Part shown: positions 7,483 to 16,108 of the stretch, in pieces
Position numbering within the stretch: the stretch's first letter is position 1
Layout: every line of letters starts with the position of its first letter
NCBI GenBank assembly: GCA_030840645.1
Contig: JAVEEC010000094.1
Coordinates: forward strand, 1 to 38,075
Direction of reading: 5' to 3'
DNA from: Frankiaceae bacterium
Lineage (GTDB): Bacteria; Actinomycetota; Actinomycetes; BP-191
Length of the DNA: 38,075 nt
Program-made: the position numbers and the translations under genes
The notes under the pieces: generated by a model
The model's input: the letters and a program-made list of their open reading frames with translations, nothing else
What the model was told of the DNA's origin: nothing
Database searches by the model: none

Positions 7483-9594
7483 ATGAGCCCGACGGACGCC
7501 GGCCGCCGCGCCGCCGGCCTGCTGGTACGGCTCGGCCGGACGTGCCACAGGGACGCGCGGCTGGCGCTGCGCGAGTGGCGCCGCGCGCGGGTCGCCAAGC
7601 GCAAGGTCCGCAGCAAGCAGACCTACGTGCTCGTCGCGACGCTCGGCCTGCTGTTCGCGGCGTTCGTCGCGAGCCTCGCCTACCTGGCGCCGAAGCCGGC
7701 CGGGCGGGTGCTCACGATCGACAAGATCACCGCGCTCGCCTCGAAGCACGCGGTCGTGGAGGCGACGTTCCACGACGAGGACGCGCAGATCGTCGGCACC
7801 TTCACCTGCCCGGCGCCGTCCACGGCCGCGACACCGCGCGGCGCGTTCGTCCCGCCGAACGCCGCCCTCCCGACGTGCACGCCGGGCGCCGCGCCGGAAC
7901 GCTTCCGGGTCACGTACCCGAAGAGCGACACGGCAACGGCGCTGCTGATGCAGCTGCTGACCGACGGCGGCGCGACCGTCTCTATCGACGCGCAGACCCG
8001 CAAGGCCGAGATGCGCACGGTCGCGACGCTGATCCTGCCGCTGATGATCCTGGCCAACCTGTTCGTCCTGCTGTTCACGACGAACAAGGGGTCCTCCTCC
8101 GGCATCGGCGAGGTCGAGACGTTCGGCTCGATCGGCAAGGGGAGGTTCGGCCGCCGCCGCAAGCAGCCGTCGACGTTCGCGAACGTCGCCGGCGCGGACG
8201 AGGCCGTCACGGAGCTGAAGGAGGTGCGCGACTACCTGGCCAGCCCGGAGCGGTACCAACTGCTCGGCGCGCTGCCGCCGCGCGGCGTCCTCCTCATCGG
8301 GCCCCCCGGCTGCGGCAAGACGCTGCTCGCGAAGGCTGTCGCGGGCGAGGTCGGCGTGCCGTTCTTCTCGGTGGCGGGAGCGGAGTTCGTGGAGTCGCTC
8401 GTCGGCGTCGGCGCGGCGCGCGTGCGCGACCTGTTCGCCCGGGTGCGCGCCGTTGCTCCGGCGGTCGTGTTCATCGACGAGCTCGATGCCGCCGGTCGCA
8501 AGCGCGGGTCCGGCGGCGGCGGCAACGAGGAACGCGAGCAGACGCTGAACCAGCTGCTGGTCGAGATGGACGGCTTCGACGTCGGCGCCGGCATCGTCGT
8601 CATCGCCGCGACGAACCGCCCCGACATCCTCGACCCGGCGCTGCTGCGGCCGGGCCGCTTCGACCGGCACATCACGGTCGAGCGCCCGGACGTCGCGGGC
8701 CGCGCGCGGATCCTCGAGCTGCACGCGGCGGGCAAGCCGCTCGCGCCGGACGTCGACTTCCTCGCCGTCGCGCGCCGGACGCCCGGCTTCTCCGGCGCCG
8801 ACCTGGCCAACGTCGTCAACGAGTCCGCGCTGCTCGCCATCCGGGCCTCGAAGGACGAGATCGACCAGTCGGACGTGGACGAGGGCGTGCAGCGCGCGCT
8901 CAACGGCGCCGTCCGCCGGACCCGCACGCTGTCGGTCGAGGAGCGCAAGCGGATCGCGTACCACGAGGGGGGCCACGTGGTGGTCGCCGCCGCGACCGGC
9001 CGCCTGGACAACGTGCACCGCGTCTCGATCCTGACCCGCGGCCGCAACCTCGGCTCGACGCTGATGGGCGCCGACGACGAGGTCTCCGTCCTGACGCGGA
9101 CCGACCTGCGCCGCGGGCTGATGATCCACCTGGCCGGGGTGGCGGCCGAGGAGCTGGTGTTCGGCGAGCCGTCGACCGGCTCCGAGCAGGACCTGGTCCA
9201 GGCGACCCGGCTGGCCCGCGACATCGTGGCGCGCTACGGCATGAGCGAGAAGCTCGGCAAGATGCGGCTGCTCGCCGTCGACGGGGACGAGTTCCTCGAC
9301 GGTACGACGTCCCTCGACGCGGTGTCCGGCCTGACCCACCAGGAGGTCGACGCGGAGATCCGCCGGTCGCTGGAGGAGGCGCAGCGCGAGGCGACACAGC
9401 TCCTGATCACCCACGAGGCGACGCTCGACCTGCTGGCCGCCCGGCTGGAGGAGGCGGAGACGCTGGAGGGCGAGGAGCTGGAAGAGCTGCTCGCACCGGT
9501 GCAGCCGGCGATGGAGCTGTTCGGCAGCCTGCTCGCGCGGTCCCGCAACGGCAACCGCGCGGCGCACGCCGTGCCCGAGCTCGAAGAGGTGTGA
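7483..9594 (+). CDS. FtsH-like membrane AAA+ zinc metalloprotease
   Basis: 703 residues from ATG 7483, with AAGGAGG at 7471-7477. Topology: basic N-tail of about 45 residues, TM1 about 46-69, an extracytoplasmic domain about 70-179 with two cysteines, TM2 about 180-200. AAA+ domain: Walker A GPPGCGKT 273-280, Walker [10 protein letters not shown] with Asp332/Glu333, second region of homology ending [10 protein letters not shown]. Peptidase domain: zinc motif HEGGH 494-498 (HEAGH in typical FtsH) and likely third ligand Asp570 in [12 protein letters not shown]. All catalytic parts are present, so it should be an active ATP-dependent membrane protease. It differs from housekeeping FtsH in its long basic N-tail, and it is the first gene of an operon with a tandem AAA ATPase and exported propellers. 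It is probably an accessory paralogue rather than cellular FtsH. Confidence 0.88.
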   Translation: MSPTDAGRRAAGLLVRLGRTCHRDARLALREWRRARVAKRKVRSKQTYVLVATLGLLFAAFVASLAYLAPKPAGRVLTIDKITALASKHAVVEATFHDEDAQIVGTFTCPAPSTAATPRGAFVPPNAALPTCTPGAAPERFRVTYPKSDTATALLMQLLTDGGATVSIDAQTRKAEMRTVATLILPLMILANLFVLLFTTNKGSSSGIGEVETFGSIGKGRFGRRRKQPSTFANVAGADEAVTELKEVRDYLASPERYQLLGALPPRGVLLIGPPGCGKTLLAKAVAGEVGVPFFSVAGAEFVESLVGVGAARVRDLFARVRAVAPAVVFIDELDAAGRKRGSGGGGNEEREQTLNQLLVEMDGFDVGAGIVVIAATNRPDILDPALLRPGRFDRHITVERPDVAGRARILELHAAGKPLAPDVDFLAVARRTPGFSGADLANVVNESALLAIRASKDEIDQSDVDEGVQRALNGAVRRTRTLSVEERKRIAYHEGGHVVVAAATGRLDNVHRVSILTRGRNLGSTLMGADDEVSVLTRTDLRRGLMIHLAGVAAEELVFGEPSTGSEQDLVQATRLARDIVARYGMSEKLGKMRLLAVDGDEFLDGTTSLDAVSGLTHQEVDAEIRRSLEEAQREATQLLITHEATLDLLAARLEEAETLEGEELEELLAPVQPAMELFGSLLARSRNGNRAAHAVPELEEV

Positions 9595-9596
9595 CG

Positions 9597-11861
9597 ATGC
9601 GGCCGTCGAGGAACCCCGAGGCAGCGTTGTACCGGCGCAACGCGAGCCGGCTGACGACCGTGCCCGTCGTGCACGCCACCGAGAAGGCGGAGCAGGTGGC
9701 GGCGCTGCCGCTGCTGCGCCGTCGCTCCGGCCGGGCCGAGCTGGTGGCGGCGTGGGCGGCCGACGAGCAGCGCGCGGGCGCCCAGGCCGGGCAGGTCCTC
9801 GCGATCCTGCGCGGGTCCGTCGCCGGGCTGGTGCCTCCGCTGGAGGCGCTGGTCGCCGCGCAGGTGCCCGAGCTGCTCGGCAAGGCCGAGGCCGAGCTGA
9901 AGCACGCGCAGGGCGCGGTCGCGCACTACGACGAGGCGGAGGCCGCGCTGGCGCGGCTGGACTTCGGCGCCGCGGGCGCGGCGGTCGAGCAGGCGGCGCA
10001 CGAGCTCGGGCTGTCGGGGCGCGGCTTCACCGTCGCGTTGAACACCGCGCTCGAAGCCTGCGCGGTCCGCGCCGACGCGATGGCGGCGCTGGAGGAGAAC
10101 GTCGCGGAACGCCGCCAGGCGAAGCTGCAGCACGACACCGCCCGGGCCGGCGGCGACCTGGTCGCCGCCGCCGAGGGCGAGGCGAAGCAGCGCCGGCTAC
10201 AGGCCGCGGGCTTCGCGCTCGCCGCCGAGCTGCTCGGCAGCCAGGTCCGGCCGAAGCGCGGTGCCGGCGAGCGGCGCGCGGTCGGCCGGGACAACGCGAT
10301 CCGGGTGCTCTCCCCCGGCGAGTGCGAGACGTTCGACGACATCGGCGGGCTTGCGGAGGTCAAGGAGCAGATCCGGCAGACGGTCGGGACGATCCTGGAA
10401 CGCCCCGACGAGGCGGCGCGGTACCAGGTCGTGCACAACGGCCTGCTGTTCTACGGCCCCCCAGGTACCGGCAAGAACCTGCTGTCCCGCGCGCTCGCCG
10501 GCGAGTACGGCCTGCGGTACGTGCGGTTCTCGCCGTCGGCCATCGCCAGCGCGTACCTGCACGAGGCCGCCGCGAACCTGCGGCACCTGTTCGAGCTGGC
10601 CAAGGAGAACGCGCCCTGCGTGCTCTACCTGGACGAGATCGACACCATCGCGTCGAACCGCGGCGACCAGCCGAGCGCGGACCACCGCGAGGTCGTGACC
10701 CAGCTCATGGTCTGCCTGGAGGAGTACCGCTCCGTCCCCGGGCTGGTCATCGCCGCGGCGACGAACGACCTCGACCGGCTCGACCCGGCACTGCGCGAGG
10801 GGCGCTTCGACGCGAAGATCCTCGTGCCGCTGCCGGACGCCGACGACCGCGCCGACGTTCTCACCGTGCACCTGCGCCGCCGCGGCGATGCCGTCGAGTG
10901 GGACGGCCTCGACCTCGCCGCGCTGGCGCGCGACACCGCCGGGTACAACGCGGCCGCGCTGGAGACCGTCGTCTCCCTCGCCGCGCAGGCGGCATTGCGC
11001 GACGCGGCGCCGATCGACCAGGCCAGGATCAGCGCGGCCGTCGCGAGCCGCGGCGGTCAGCACCGGCTGACGATCGAGCAGCAGGTCGGCTGGGACGACG
11101 TCGTCCTCGACGACGAGACCCGCGACCGGGTCATGGAGATCCTCACGATCTTCGCGCAGCCCGACCTCGCGCGGCAGGTCGGCGTACGACCGCCCGCGGG
11201 CGTGCTGCTGTACGGCCCGCCGGGGACCGGTAAGACGACGATCGCGAAGGCGATGGCGAGCCAGTCGTCGGCGAGCTTCTACGAGATGAGCGCCGCCGAC
11301 CTGCTCAGCAAGTGGGCGGGTGAGTCGGAGCAGCGCGTCGCGAAGCTGTTCGCGCAGGCGCGTGCCAACCGCCCGTCGATCGTGTTCATCGACGAGATCG
11401 ACGCGCTGCTGCGCAGGCGGTCAGGCGACTCGAACGCGAAGTGGGAGGAGCGCGTTCTCTCGCAGTTCCTCCGGGAGCTGGACGGGCTGACCGGCGGCGA
11501 GGGCGTGCTGCTCGTCGGCGCGACCAACCGCATCGACACCATCGACGAGGCGATCGTCGGCCGCCGCCTCGAACCCGTCGAGATCGGCCTGCCCGACGCC
11601 GCGGGCCGGCTGAAGCTGCTGCAGCTGCTCTGCCGCGACGTGCAGCTCGCCAAGAGCGTCAACCTCCGCTCGCTGCTCCCGCGGACCGAAGGGATGTCCG
11701 GCGCCGAGCTGCAACGGCTCCGCGACACGGCGGGCCGCAAGGCGCTCGGCCGTGCCACGCAGTCCGGGAAGGCCCCGAAGGGCGGCATCTCCCTGACCAT
11801 GGCGGACTTCGAGGTCGCGCTCCGCGCGCAGCGCTCGTCGGCCAGCCTCGCGACGGTGTAG
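9597..11861 (+). CDS. Cdc48/VAT-like tandem AAA+ ATPase with coiled-coil N-terminus
   Basis: 754 residues; starts 2 nt after the FtsH-like stop, so the two are almost certainly co-translated. Residues 1-230 are Ala/Glu/Arg-rich helices, probably coiled coil, replacing the usual Cdc48 N-domain. D1: FDDIGGLAEVKEQI, Walker A GPPGTGKN 287-294, Walker B VLYLDEID with Asp346/Glu347, arginine-finger region ALREGRFD. D2: GPPGTGKT 540-547, IVFIDEID with Asp599/Glu600, then ATNRIDTIDEAIVGRRLE. D1 has Asn294 where nearly all AAA+ proteins have Thr/Ser to bind Mg2+, so D1 may bind but poorly hydrolyse ATP, leaving D2 as the motor. There is no peptidase domain. It may unfold substrates for the FtsH-like partner or remodel a complex (inference). 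Confidence 0.88.
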   Translation: MRPSRNPEAALYRRNASRLTTVPVVHATEKAEQVAALPLLRRRSGRAELVAAWAADEQRAGAQAGQVLAILRGSVAGLVPPLEALVAAQVPELLGKAEAELKHAQGAVAHYDEAEAALARLDFGAAGAAVEQAAHELGLSGRGFTVALNTALEACAVRADAMAALEENVAERRQAKLQHDTARAGGDLVAAAEGEAKQRRLQAAGFALAAELLGSQVRPKRGAGERRAVGRDNAIRVLSPGECETFDDIGGLAEVKEQIRQTVGTILERPDEAARYQVVHNGLLFYGPPGTGKNLLSRALAGEYGLRYVRFSPSAIASAYLHEAAANLRHLFELAKENAPCVLYLDEIDTIASNRGDQPSADHREVVTQLMVCLEEYRSVPGLVIAAATNDLDRLDPALREGRFDAKILVPLPDADDRADVLTVHLRRRGDAVEWDGLDLAALARDTAGYNAAALETVVSLAAQAALRDAAPIDQARISAAVASRGGQHRLTIEQQVGWDDVVLDDETRDRVMEILTIFAQPDLARQVGVRPPAGVLLYGPPGTGKTTIAKAMASQSSASFYEMSAADLLSKWAGESEQRVAKLFAQARANRPSIVFIDEIDALLRRRSGDSNAKWEERVLSQFLRELDGLTGGEGVLLVGATNRIDTIDEAIVGRRLEPVEIGLPDAAGRLKLLQLLCRDVQLAKSVNLRSLLPRTEGMSGAELQRLRDTAGRKALGRATQSGKAPKGGISLTMADFEVALRAQRSSASLATV

Positions 11862-11864
11862 GCC

Positions 11865-13427
11865 GTGGTCTCCGTACGGGCGGTGCTGTTCGTGACGGTC
11901 GCCGCCCTCGCGCCGGTCGCGCACCCGAGCGAGGCCGCGCCGGTGCCCGCGTGCGTCAACCAGGTGGCCGGGGTCAACGACCGGTGCGAGACCTGGTCGC
12001 GCGTCGTCAACGACCGGACGAGCGAGGGCGCCGCCGTCGCCGACACCGCGCGCGGCATCGCGGTCAACAAGTCCGGCGACCGGCTCTACGTCCTCACGAC
12101 GAGCAACGTCGGCTCCGCGCCGGCGCACATCACGGTGACCGCGCTCAAGCCGGCGAGCCGGGGCGCGACGCTGTGGACCGCACACGCGCCGACGCCGCTG
12201 ACGACGCGCGCCAAGGCGCTGGCGCTCTCGCCCGACGGCAGGACCGTCGTCGTCACCGGTCAGGCCGACTACCTGCCGAACCTCAACGCGCGCTTGCAGA
12301 CCTACTGGTTCACCGCGGCGTTCGACGCCGCGACCGGCCGCGCGCTCTGGTCCGCGCTGTTCAGAGCGAGCGGCGCCGACGCCCCCGTCGCGATCGCGGT
12401 CAGCCCGCGTGGCGACGCCGCCTACGTCACCGGCACCAGCACGTACATGCAGTTCACCGAGTGGAACACCGTCGCGTACGGCACCCGCACCGGCAAGCGG
12501 CTCTGGGGCCAGCGGTACGGCGGCCAGGCCGGGGGCAACAACGTCCCCGCCGCGCTCGCGACGTCGCCGAACGGCGACCGCGTGTTCGTGACCGGCACGA
12601 GCGAGCACCCGCAGCACACCGGCCAGCACGTCTGGGACGTGGCCGTCGCAGCGTACGACGCCCGCACCGGGCGCGTCCTCTGGCTGCGCCTCGCGCGGGT
12701 CGGCGCGAGCCAGTACCCGACCGCGATGGCGGTCAGCCCGAAGGGCGATGCCGTCTACGTTGCCGGCCACGCGACCACCGGCACGGTGACGACGCCCGTC
12801 GCCGAGACGCTCAGGCTGGCGTACGCCACCAACGGCCGCCCGCTCTGGCAGTCGCACCTGGCGCTCGCCACGGCGGTCGACGCGGTCGGCATCGTGGTCT
12901 CGCCGAAGGGCGACCGCGTGTACGTCACGGGTGCGCGCTCCGCCGCCGTCGCTCCGGCCGCCGGCGTGCCCGCGCAGCAGGCCACGATCGGCGTCCAGGC
13001 GGTCGACGCGCGGACCGGGCGCGCGACGTGGACCGCGTCGTACGCGCCGCCGGCCGGCGCCTCGGCCGTACCGCGCCGGCTGGTCCTCGACCGGACCGGC
13101 ACGCACCTCTACGTCGCCGCCGACCTGGTCCCCGCGCCGACCCTCGGCTACCCGCTGGTCGTGTCGTTCACCTCCGCGGGCAAGGTCGCCTGGACGGCGC
13201 GCTACGACGTCCGCGACCCCGCCGGCGGCGGCACCGGGCTCGCCGGCGGCGTGTCCGCCGTCGACGCGGTCGTCGACGCGGGCGGCCGGCTCTACGTCGC
13301 CGTCGACGACGCCCCCGCCGCGCCCCCGGTCGACACCCAGGTCTGCGCCGTTGAGAGCGCGGCCGGCGTCGCGGGATGCGCCACCGCAGCAAGCCACGCC
13401 GCCCTCGTCCTCGCGTACGCCGGATAG
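11865..13427 (+). CDS. Secreted PQQ-like/YVTN beta-propeller protein
   Basis: 520 residues from a GTG 3 nt after the AAA stop. A signal peptide spans about 1-24 (cleavage near SEA|APV). The body is made of repeated blades: SPDGRTVVVTGQADY, SPRGDAAYVTGTST, SPNGDRVFVTGTSE, SPKGDAVYVAGHAT and SPKGDRVYVTGAR, each followed by a segment such as YDARTGRVLWLR or YGTRTGKRLW. This is the PQQ-like/quinoprotein and SBBP-type propeller pattern. The PQQ-binding and metal residues of dehydrogenases are not evident, so it is likely a binding scaffold rather than an enzyme. No C-terminal anchor is seen; it should be released or held by partners. Paired Cys at both ends (Cys27/Cys38, Cys491/Cys500) may lock the propeller. 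Confidence 0.8.
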   Translation: MVSVRAVLFVTVAALAPVAHPSEAAPVPACVNQVAGVNDRCETWSRVVNDRTSEGAAVADTARGIAVNKSGDRLYVLTTSNVGSAPAHITVTALKPASRGATLWTAHAPTPLTTRAKALALSPDGRTVVVTGQADYLPNLNARLQTYWFTAAFDAATGRALWSALFRASGADAPVAIAVSPRGDAAYVTGTSTYMQFTEWNTVAYGTRTGKRLWGQRYGGQAGGNNVPAALATSPNGDRVFVTGTSEHPQHTGQHVWDVAVAAYDARTGRVLWLRLARVGASQYPTAMAVSPKGDAVYVAGHATTGTVTTPVAETLRLAYATNGRPLWQSHLALATAVDAVGIVVSPKGDRVYVTGARSAAVAPAAGVPAQQATIGVQAVDARTGRATWTASYAPPAGASAVPRRLVLDRTGTHLYVAADLVPAPTLGYPLVVSFTSAGKVAWTARYDVRDPAGGGTGLAGGVSAVDAVVDAGGRLYVAVDDAPAAPPVDTQVCAVESAAGVAGCATAASHAALVLAYAG

Positions 13428-13438
13428 GAGCAGCCCCG

Positions 13439-16108
13439 ATGCCCAGCGTCCCAGGAACGTCACGCACCGCCAGGACCGTCGTCGCCGTGGCCCTGGTCGG
13501 CGCGTGCGCGGCGCTAGGGACGCCGTTCGGCGTCGCCGCGGGCAGTGCGCGCGCGACGTGCGACGCCGTCACGGACGCGGCACGCGGCCGGTGGGCGCGC
13601 GTACCCACGCCGACCGGCGTCGTCCTCGCGTCGGTCGAGTCGCTCGACCGCGACCCGTGCGTCCTCGTCGCCGCCGACGAGGGGCACGGCGCGTGGCGCA
13701 GCATCGACGGCGGTACGACGTGGCGCAAGGTGGCCGGTGCTCCCCCGCTGACGCGGGTGCTGGCCGCGCGGCTCGGCCGGCCGGGGAACGGCGCGCCCGC
13801 GGGCCCGGTCCTCGGCGTCGGCCCGGCGTCGGGAACCGCTGCGGCGCAGGTGTTCGTGAGCGCCGACCGCGGTGCCGGGTACGCGCCCGCGACGGCCGGC
13901 CCCGGCGCGCCACTGCTCGCCGACCTCACCGCCGCCGCGAGTGGAGCCGTGGACGACGCGCCCGTCTACGCGCTCGGCCGGTCCGCGGCGACGCCCGTCG
14001 CGACCGGCACCGTCCTGCTGCGCAGCACCGACAACGGCGCGACGTTCGCGCCCGTCGCGGGCGCGGCGCGGCTGCTGCCGACGACGCTCGTGGTCAGCCC
14101 CGCCGACCCGAACGAGGTCTGGGTCAACCACCTGCCGCCCGGCGGCGGCGGCGGCGCGTGGGTCTCCGCCGACGGCGGCGAGACGTTCCGCCAGGCCTGC
14201 TGCGCCGCGGAGCTCGTCAACGACGTCGACGTCGTCCAGGGCACCGACGGTGTCGTGGCCACGCTGCTCGCGACCGATCACGGCCTGCGCCGCAGCGTCG
14301 ACGGCGGGCAGAGCTGGGACACGATCACGACCGCTCCCGTCACCGGCGTCCGCGGCGCGGCCGGCGGCTCGGTCGTCGTGCAGACCGCCGAGGGCGTGAG
14401 CGTCGTGACCGGCGCGCGGGCGCCGGTGCCGCTGCCCGGGCTGCCCGCCACCTGCCGGCCGTCCGGGCTGCGTTCCGGGACCGATGCGCCGGCCGTCCTC
14501 CTCGTCGACTGCGCCCACGGCACGTACCGCGTGGTGCTCGGCTCCGCGGACTCCGACCGCCCGGATGGTGGCGACGGAGGCGACGACGGCGGCCCGGGCG
14601 CGACGCCGCCCCCGCCGCCGCCCCCGAACGGCTCCCCGGCGGACCTGCCGCCGCCGGAGCCGATGGTGCCGCTCGCCGTCCGGCAGCTGCCCGGCGCGGC
14701 GCAGTACGGCGGCGCGGTCGCGTTCGACGGCACCCGGCTGTACTACGACGCCGAGCGGCACGGCGAGGTCGGTGTCATCAACGTCAAGGACGGCACCAGC
14801 GCGGAGACGTTGCGGCTCGGCGTCTCCGTGTTCGGGATGACGTTCGACCTCAAGCGCCAGCAGCTCATCTTCACGACGTCGTACGACGGCGGTGACCTGC
14901 AGGCGTACGACATCAGGACCGGCACCCTGACCGCGCTCGGTCGCGCCCCGGACAAGGCGCCGAGCTACGACGCGTCGATCGACGGCCTGTCCTGGGTGCC
15001 GGAGAGCGGGTCCATGCTCTACCGCGCCCCCCGGGCCACCGGCCTCGACCAGCCGCGTGCCGTCTGCACCATCACCGGCCACTCCGAGCTCATCACCTCC
15101 TCCTACGTCGCGAGCGGTGACGGCGGCGGCTACGTCCAGACCGAGGACGACGCGACGCTGTACCGCGTCGGTCCCGACTGCCGGATCCTCGCCGTCTACG
15201 TGCACCGCGCGTACTCCGAGGCCAACTACGAGAACGACAGCCTCCCCTGCGACGCGCAGACGTTCTTCCCGAAGACCGCAATCTGGGTCCGCGACACCGC
15301 CGTCCACACGGCGACCGCGTTCGCCGTGCCCGCGGGTTACTGCCCGATGGCCAGCCGGCTGACGCTGACCGCGCCCGCCACCATCGGGGCGCACACGGCG
15401 ACCACCGTCTGCGCCACGTTGGCGAACGCCGTCACCGGCGTGCGGGCGGCCGGGCGGGTCGTGACGCTGCGCGCGGACGGCGCGCTGCTCGGTCGCACCG
15501 CGCTCGACGCGGCCGGCACCGGCTGCGTCCCGCTCGCCGCGGGCGGGCCAGGGAAGATCGCGCTGACGGCGGCGTTCGCCGGCGACAGCTCGCTCTACGC
15601 CGCCCGCGCGACCGGCACGATCGCCGTCCCGGGCTCCGCCGCCGTACCGCTGGTCCGCCCGGTGCCGCCCCTCCCCCAGCCGCCGGCGCCGCCCGCCGCG
15701 CCGGCGGAGCCGCTGCCCGCGCCCGGCGGCAACCCCGTTCCCGCGCCCGGTGGCGCGCCCGCTCCCGCGCCGAACGCGGCGCAGGCGGCGCAGGGCCAGG
15801 CGCAGGGCCAGGCCCAGGCCCAGACCCACCCGGTCGCCAACGGGGTCGTCGTGCAGCAGCGGCAGACGCAGCCGCACCTCGCACTCGCCCTCGCGCAGCA
15901 GGAGCTGAACACCGCGCAGGACCACGCGATGGTCGCCGTCCGGCGCGAGCGGCCGGACCACACCGCAACGTTCGTCGCCGGCGGCCTGCTCCTCGTCGCG
16001 CTCTGCGGCGCCGCCACCTCCCTGCGTCAGGACCGGTCCCTACAGCCGGAACGCGCGGCCCCCACCCGCCGCAGAACCGCCCGGCCGAAGAGACGGGAAA
16101 CCCGATGA
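13439..16108 (+). CDS. Surface protein: two propellers, Ig-like domain, Ala/Gln stalk, C-terminal TM
   Basis: 889 residues from ATG 13439; its TAGGAG ribosome site contains the stop of the previous gene. A signal peptide is followed by a BNR/Ycf48-like propeller (about 40-365) with repeats such as GAWRSIDGGTTWRKV, LLRSTDNGATFAPV, WVSADGGETF and LRRSVDGGQSWDTI. A Gly/Asp/Pro linker (about 371-408) leads to a second propeller-like region (409-640) and an Ig-like domain (640-732). Next come a Pro/Ala stretch and a Gln/Ala repeat with the motif NGVVVQQRQTQPHLALALAQ, then a TM at about 843-861 and a basic tail. The protein should be anchored in the cell membrane and project outward. The C-terminal part resembles that of the 31349 gene. 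The stop overlaps the kelch gene by 4 nt. Function unknown; a binding or display role is inferred. Confidence 0.8.
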   Translation: MPSVPGTSRTARTVVAVALVGACAALGTPFGVAAGSARATCDAVTDAARGRWARVPTPTGVVLASVESLDRDPCVLVAADEGHGAWRSIDGGTTWRKVAGAPPLTRVLAARLGRPGNGAPAGPVLGVGPASGTAAAQVFVSADRGAGYAPATAGPGAPLLADLTAAASGAVDDAPVYALGRSAATPVATGTVLLRSTDNGATFAPVAGAARLLPTTLVVSPADPNEVWVNHLPPGGGGGAWVSADGGETFRQACCAAELVNDVDVVQGTDGVVATLLATDHGLRRSVDGGQSWDTITTAPVTGVRGAAGGSVVVQTAEGVSVVTGARAPVPLPGLPATCRPSGLRSGTDAPAVLLVDCAHGTYRVVLGSADSDRPDGGDGGDDGGPGATPPPPPPPNGSPADLPPPEPMVPLAVRQLPGAAQYGGAVAFDGTRLYYDAERHGEVGVINVKDGTSAETLRLGVSVFGMTFDLKRQQLIFTTSYDGGDLQAYDIRTGTLTALGRAPDKAPSYDASIDGLSWVPESGSMLYRAPRATGLDQPRAVCTITGHSELITSSYVASGDGGGYVQTEDDATLYRVGPDCRILAVYVHRAYSEANYENDSLPCDAQTFFPKTAIWVRDTAVHTATAFAVPAGYCPMASRLTLTAPATIGAHTATTVCATLANAVTGVRAAGRVVTLRADGALLGRTALDAAGTGCVPLAAGGPGKIALTAAFAGDSSLYAARATGTIAVPGSAAVPLVRPVPPLPQPPAPPAAPAEPLPAPGGNPVPAPGGAPAPAPNAAQAAQGQAQGQAQAQTHPVANGVVVQQRQTQPHLALALAQQELNTAQDHAMVAVRRERPDHTATFVAGGLLLVALCGAATSLRQDRSLQPERAAPTRRRTARPKRRETR
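15782..15826 (+). repeat. Short tandem repeat coding the Gln/Ala stalk
   Basis: A GGCGCAGGGCCAG-type unit repeats several times, coding QAAQGQAQGQAQAQ in the stalk of the anchored propeller protein. Such repeats can change length by slippage. Confidence 0.6.

Noticed and set aside
7300..9567. Long open frame on the minus strand, antisense to the FtsH-like gene
   Set aside because: High-GC third-position bias leaves the opposite frame open; its translation is Arg/Ala/Gln-rich with no domain, while the plus strand has complete AAA and zinc motifs. The same applies to long antisense frames at 3453-5231, 4787-6772, 11421-13463, 13514-15961, 16852-18888, 18245-19942 and 22206-24623.
7425..9596. 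Upstream extension of the tandem AAA frame through the whole FtsH-like gene
   Set aside because: The extension is Arg/Pro-rich out-of-frame translation; the ATG at 9597 gives a normal protein start right after the FtsH stop.
7483..11861. AAA genes as the standard eCIS AAA (Afp15-like) ATPase
   Set aside because: Afp15-type proteins have one AAA domain and usually lie inside the particle operon; here one protein is FtsH-like with a protease domain, the other is Cdc48-like, and both are over 20 kb from the sheath gene.
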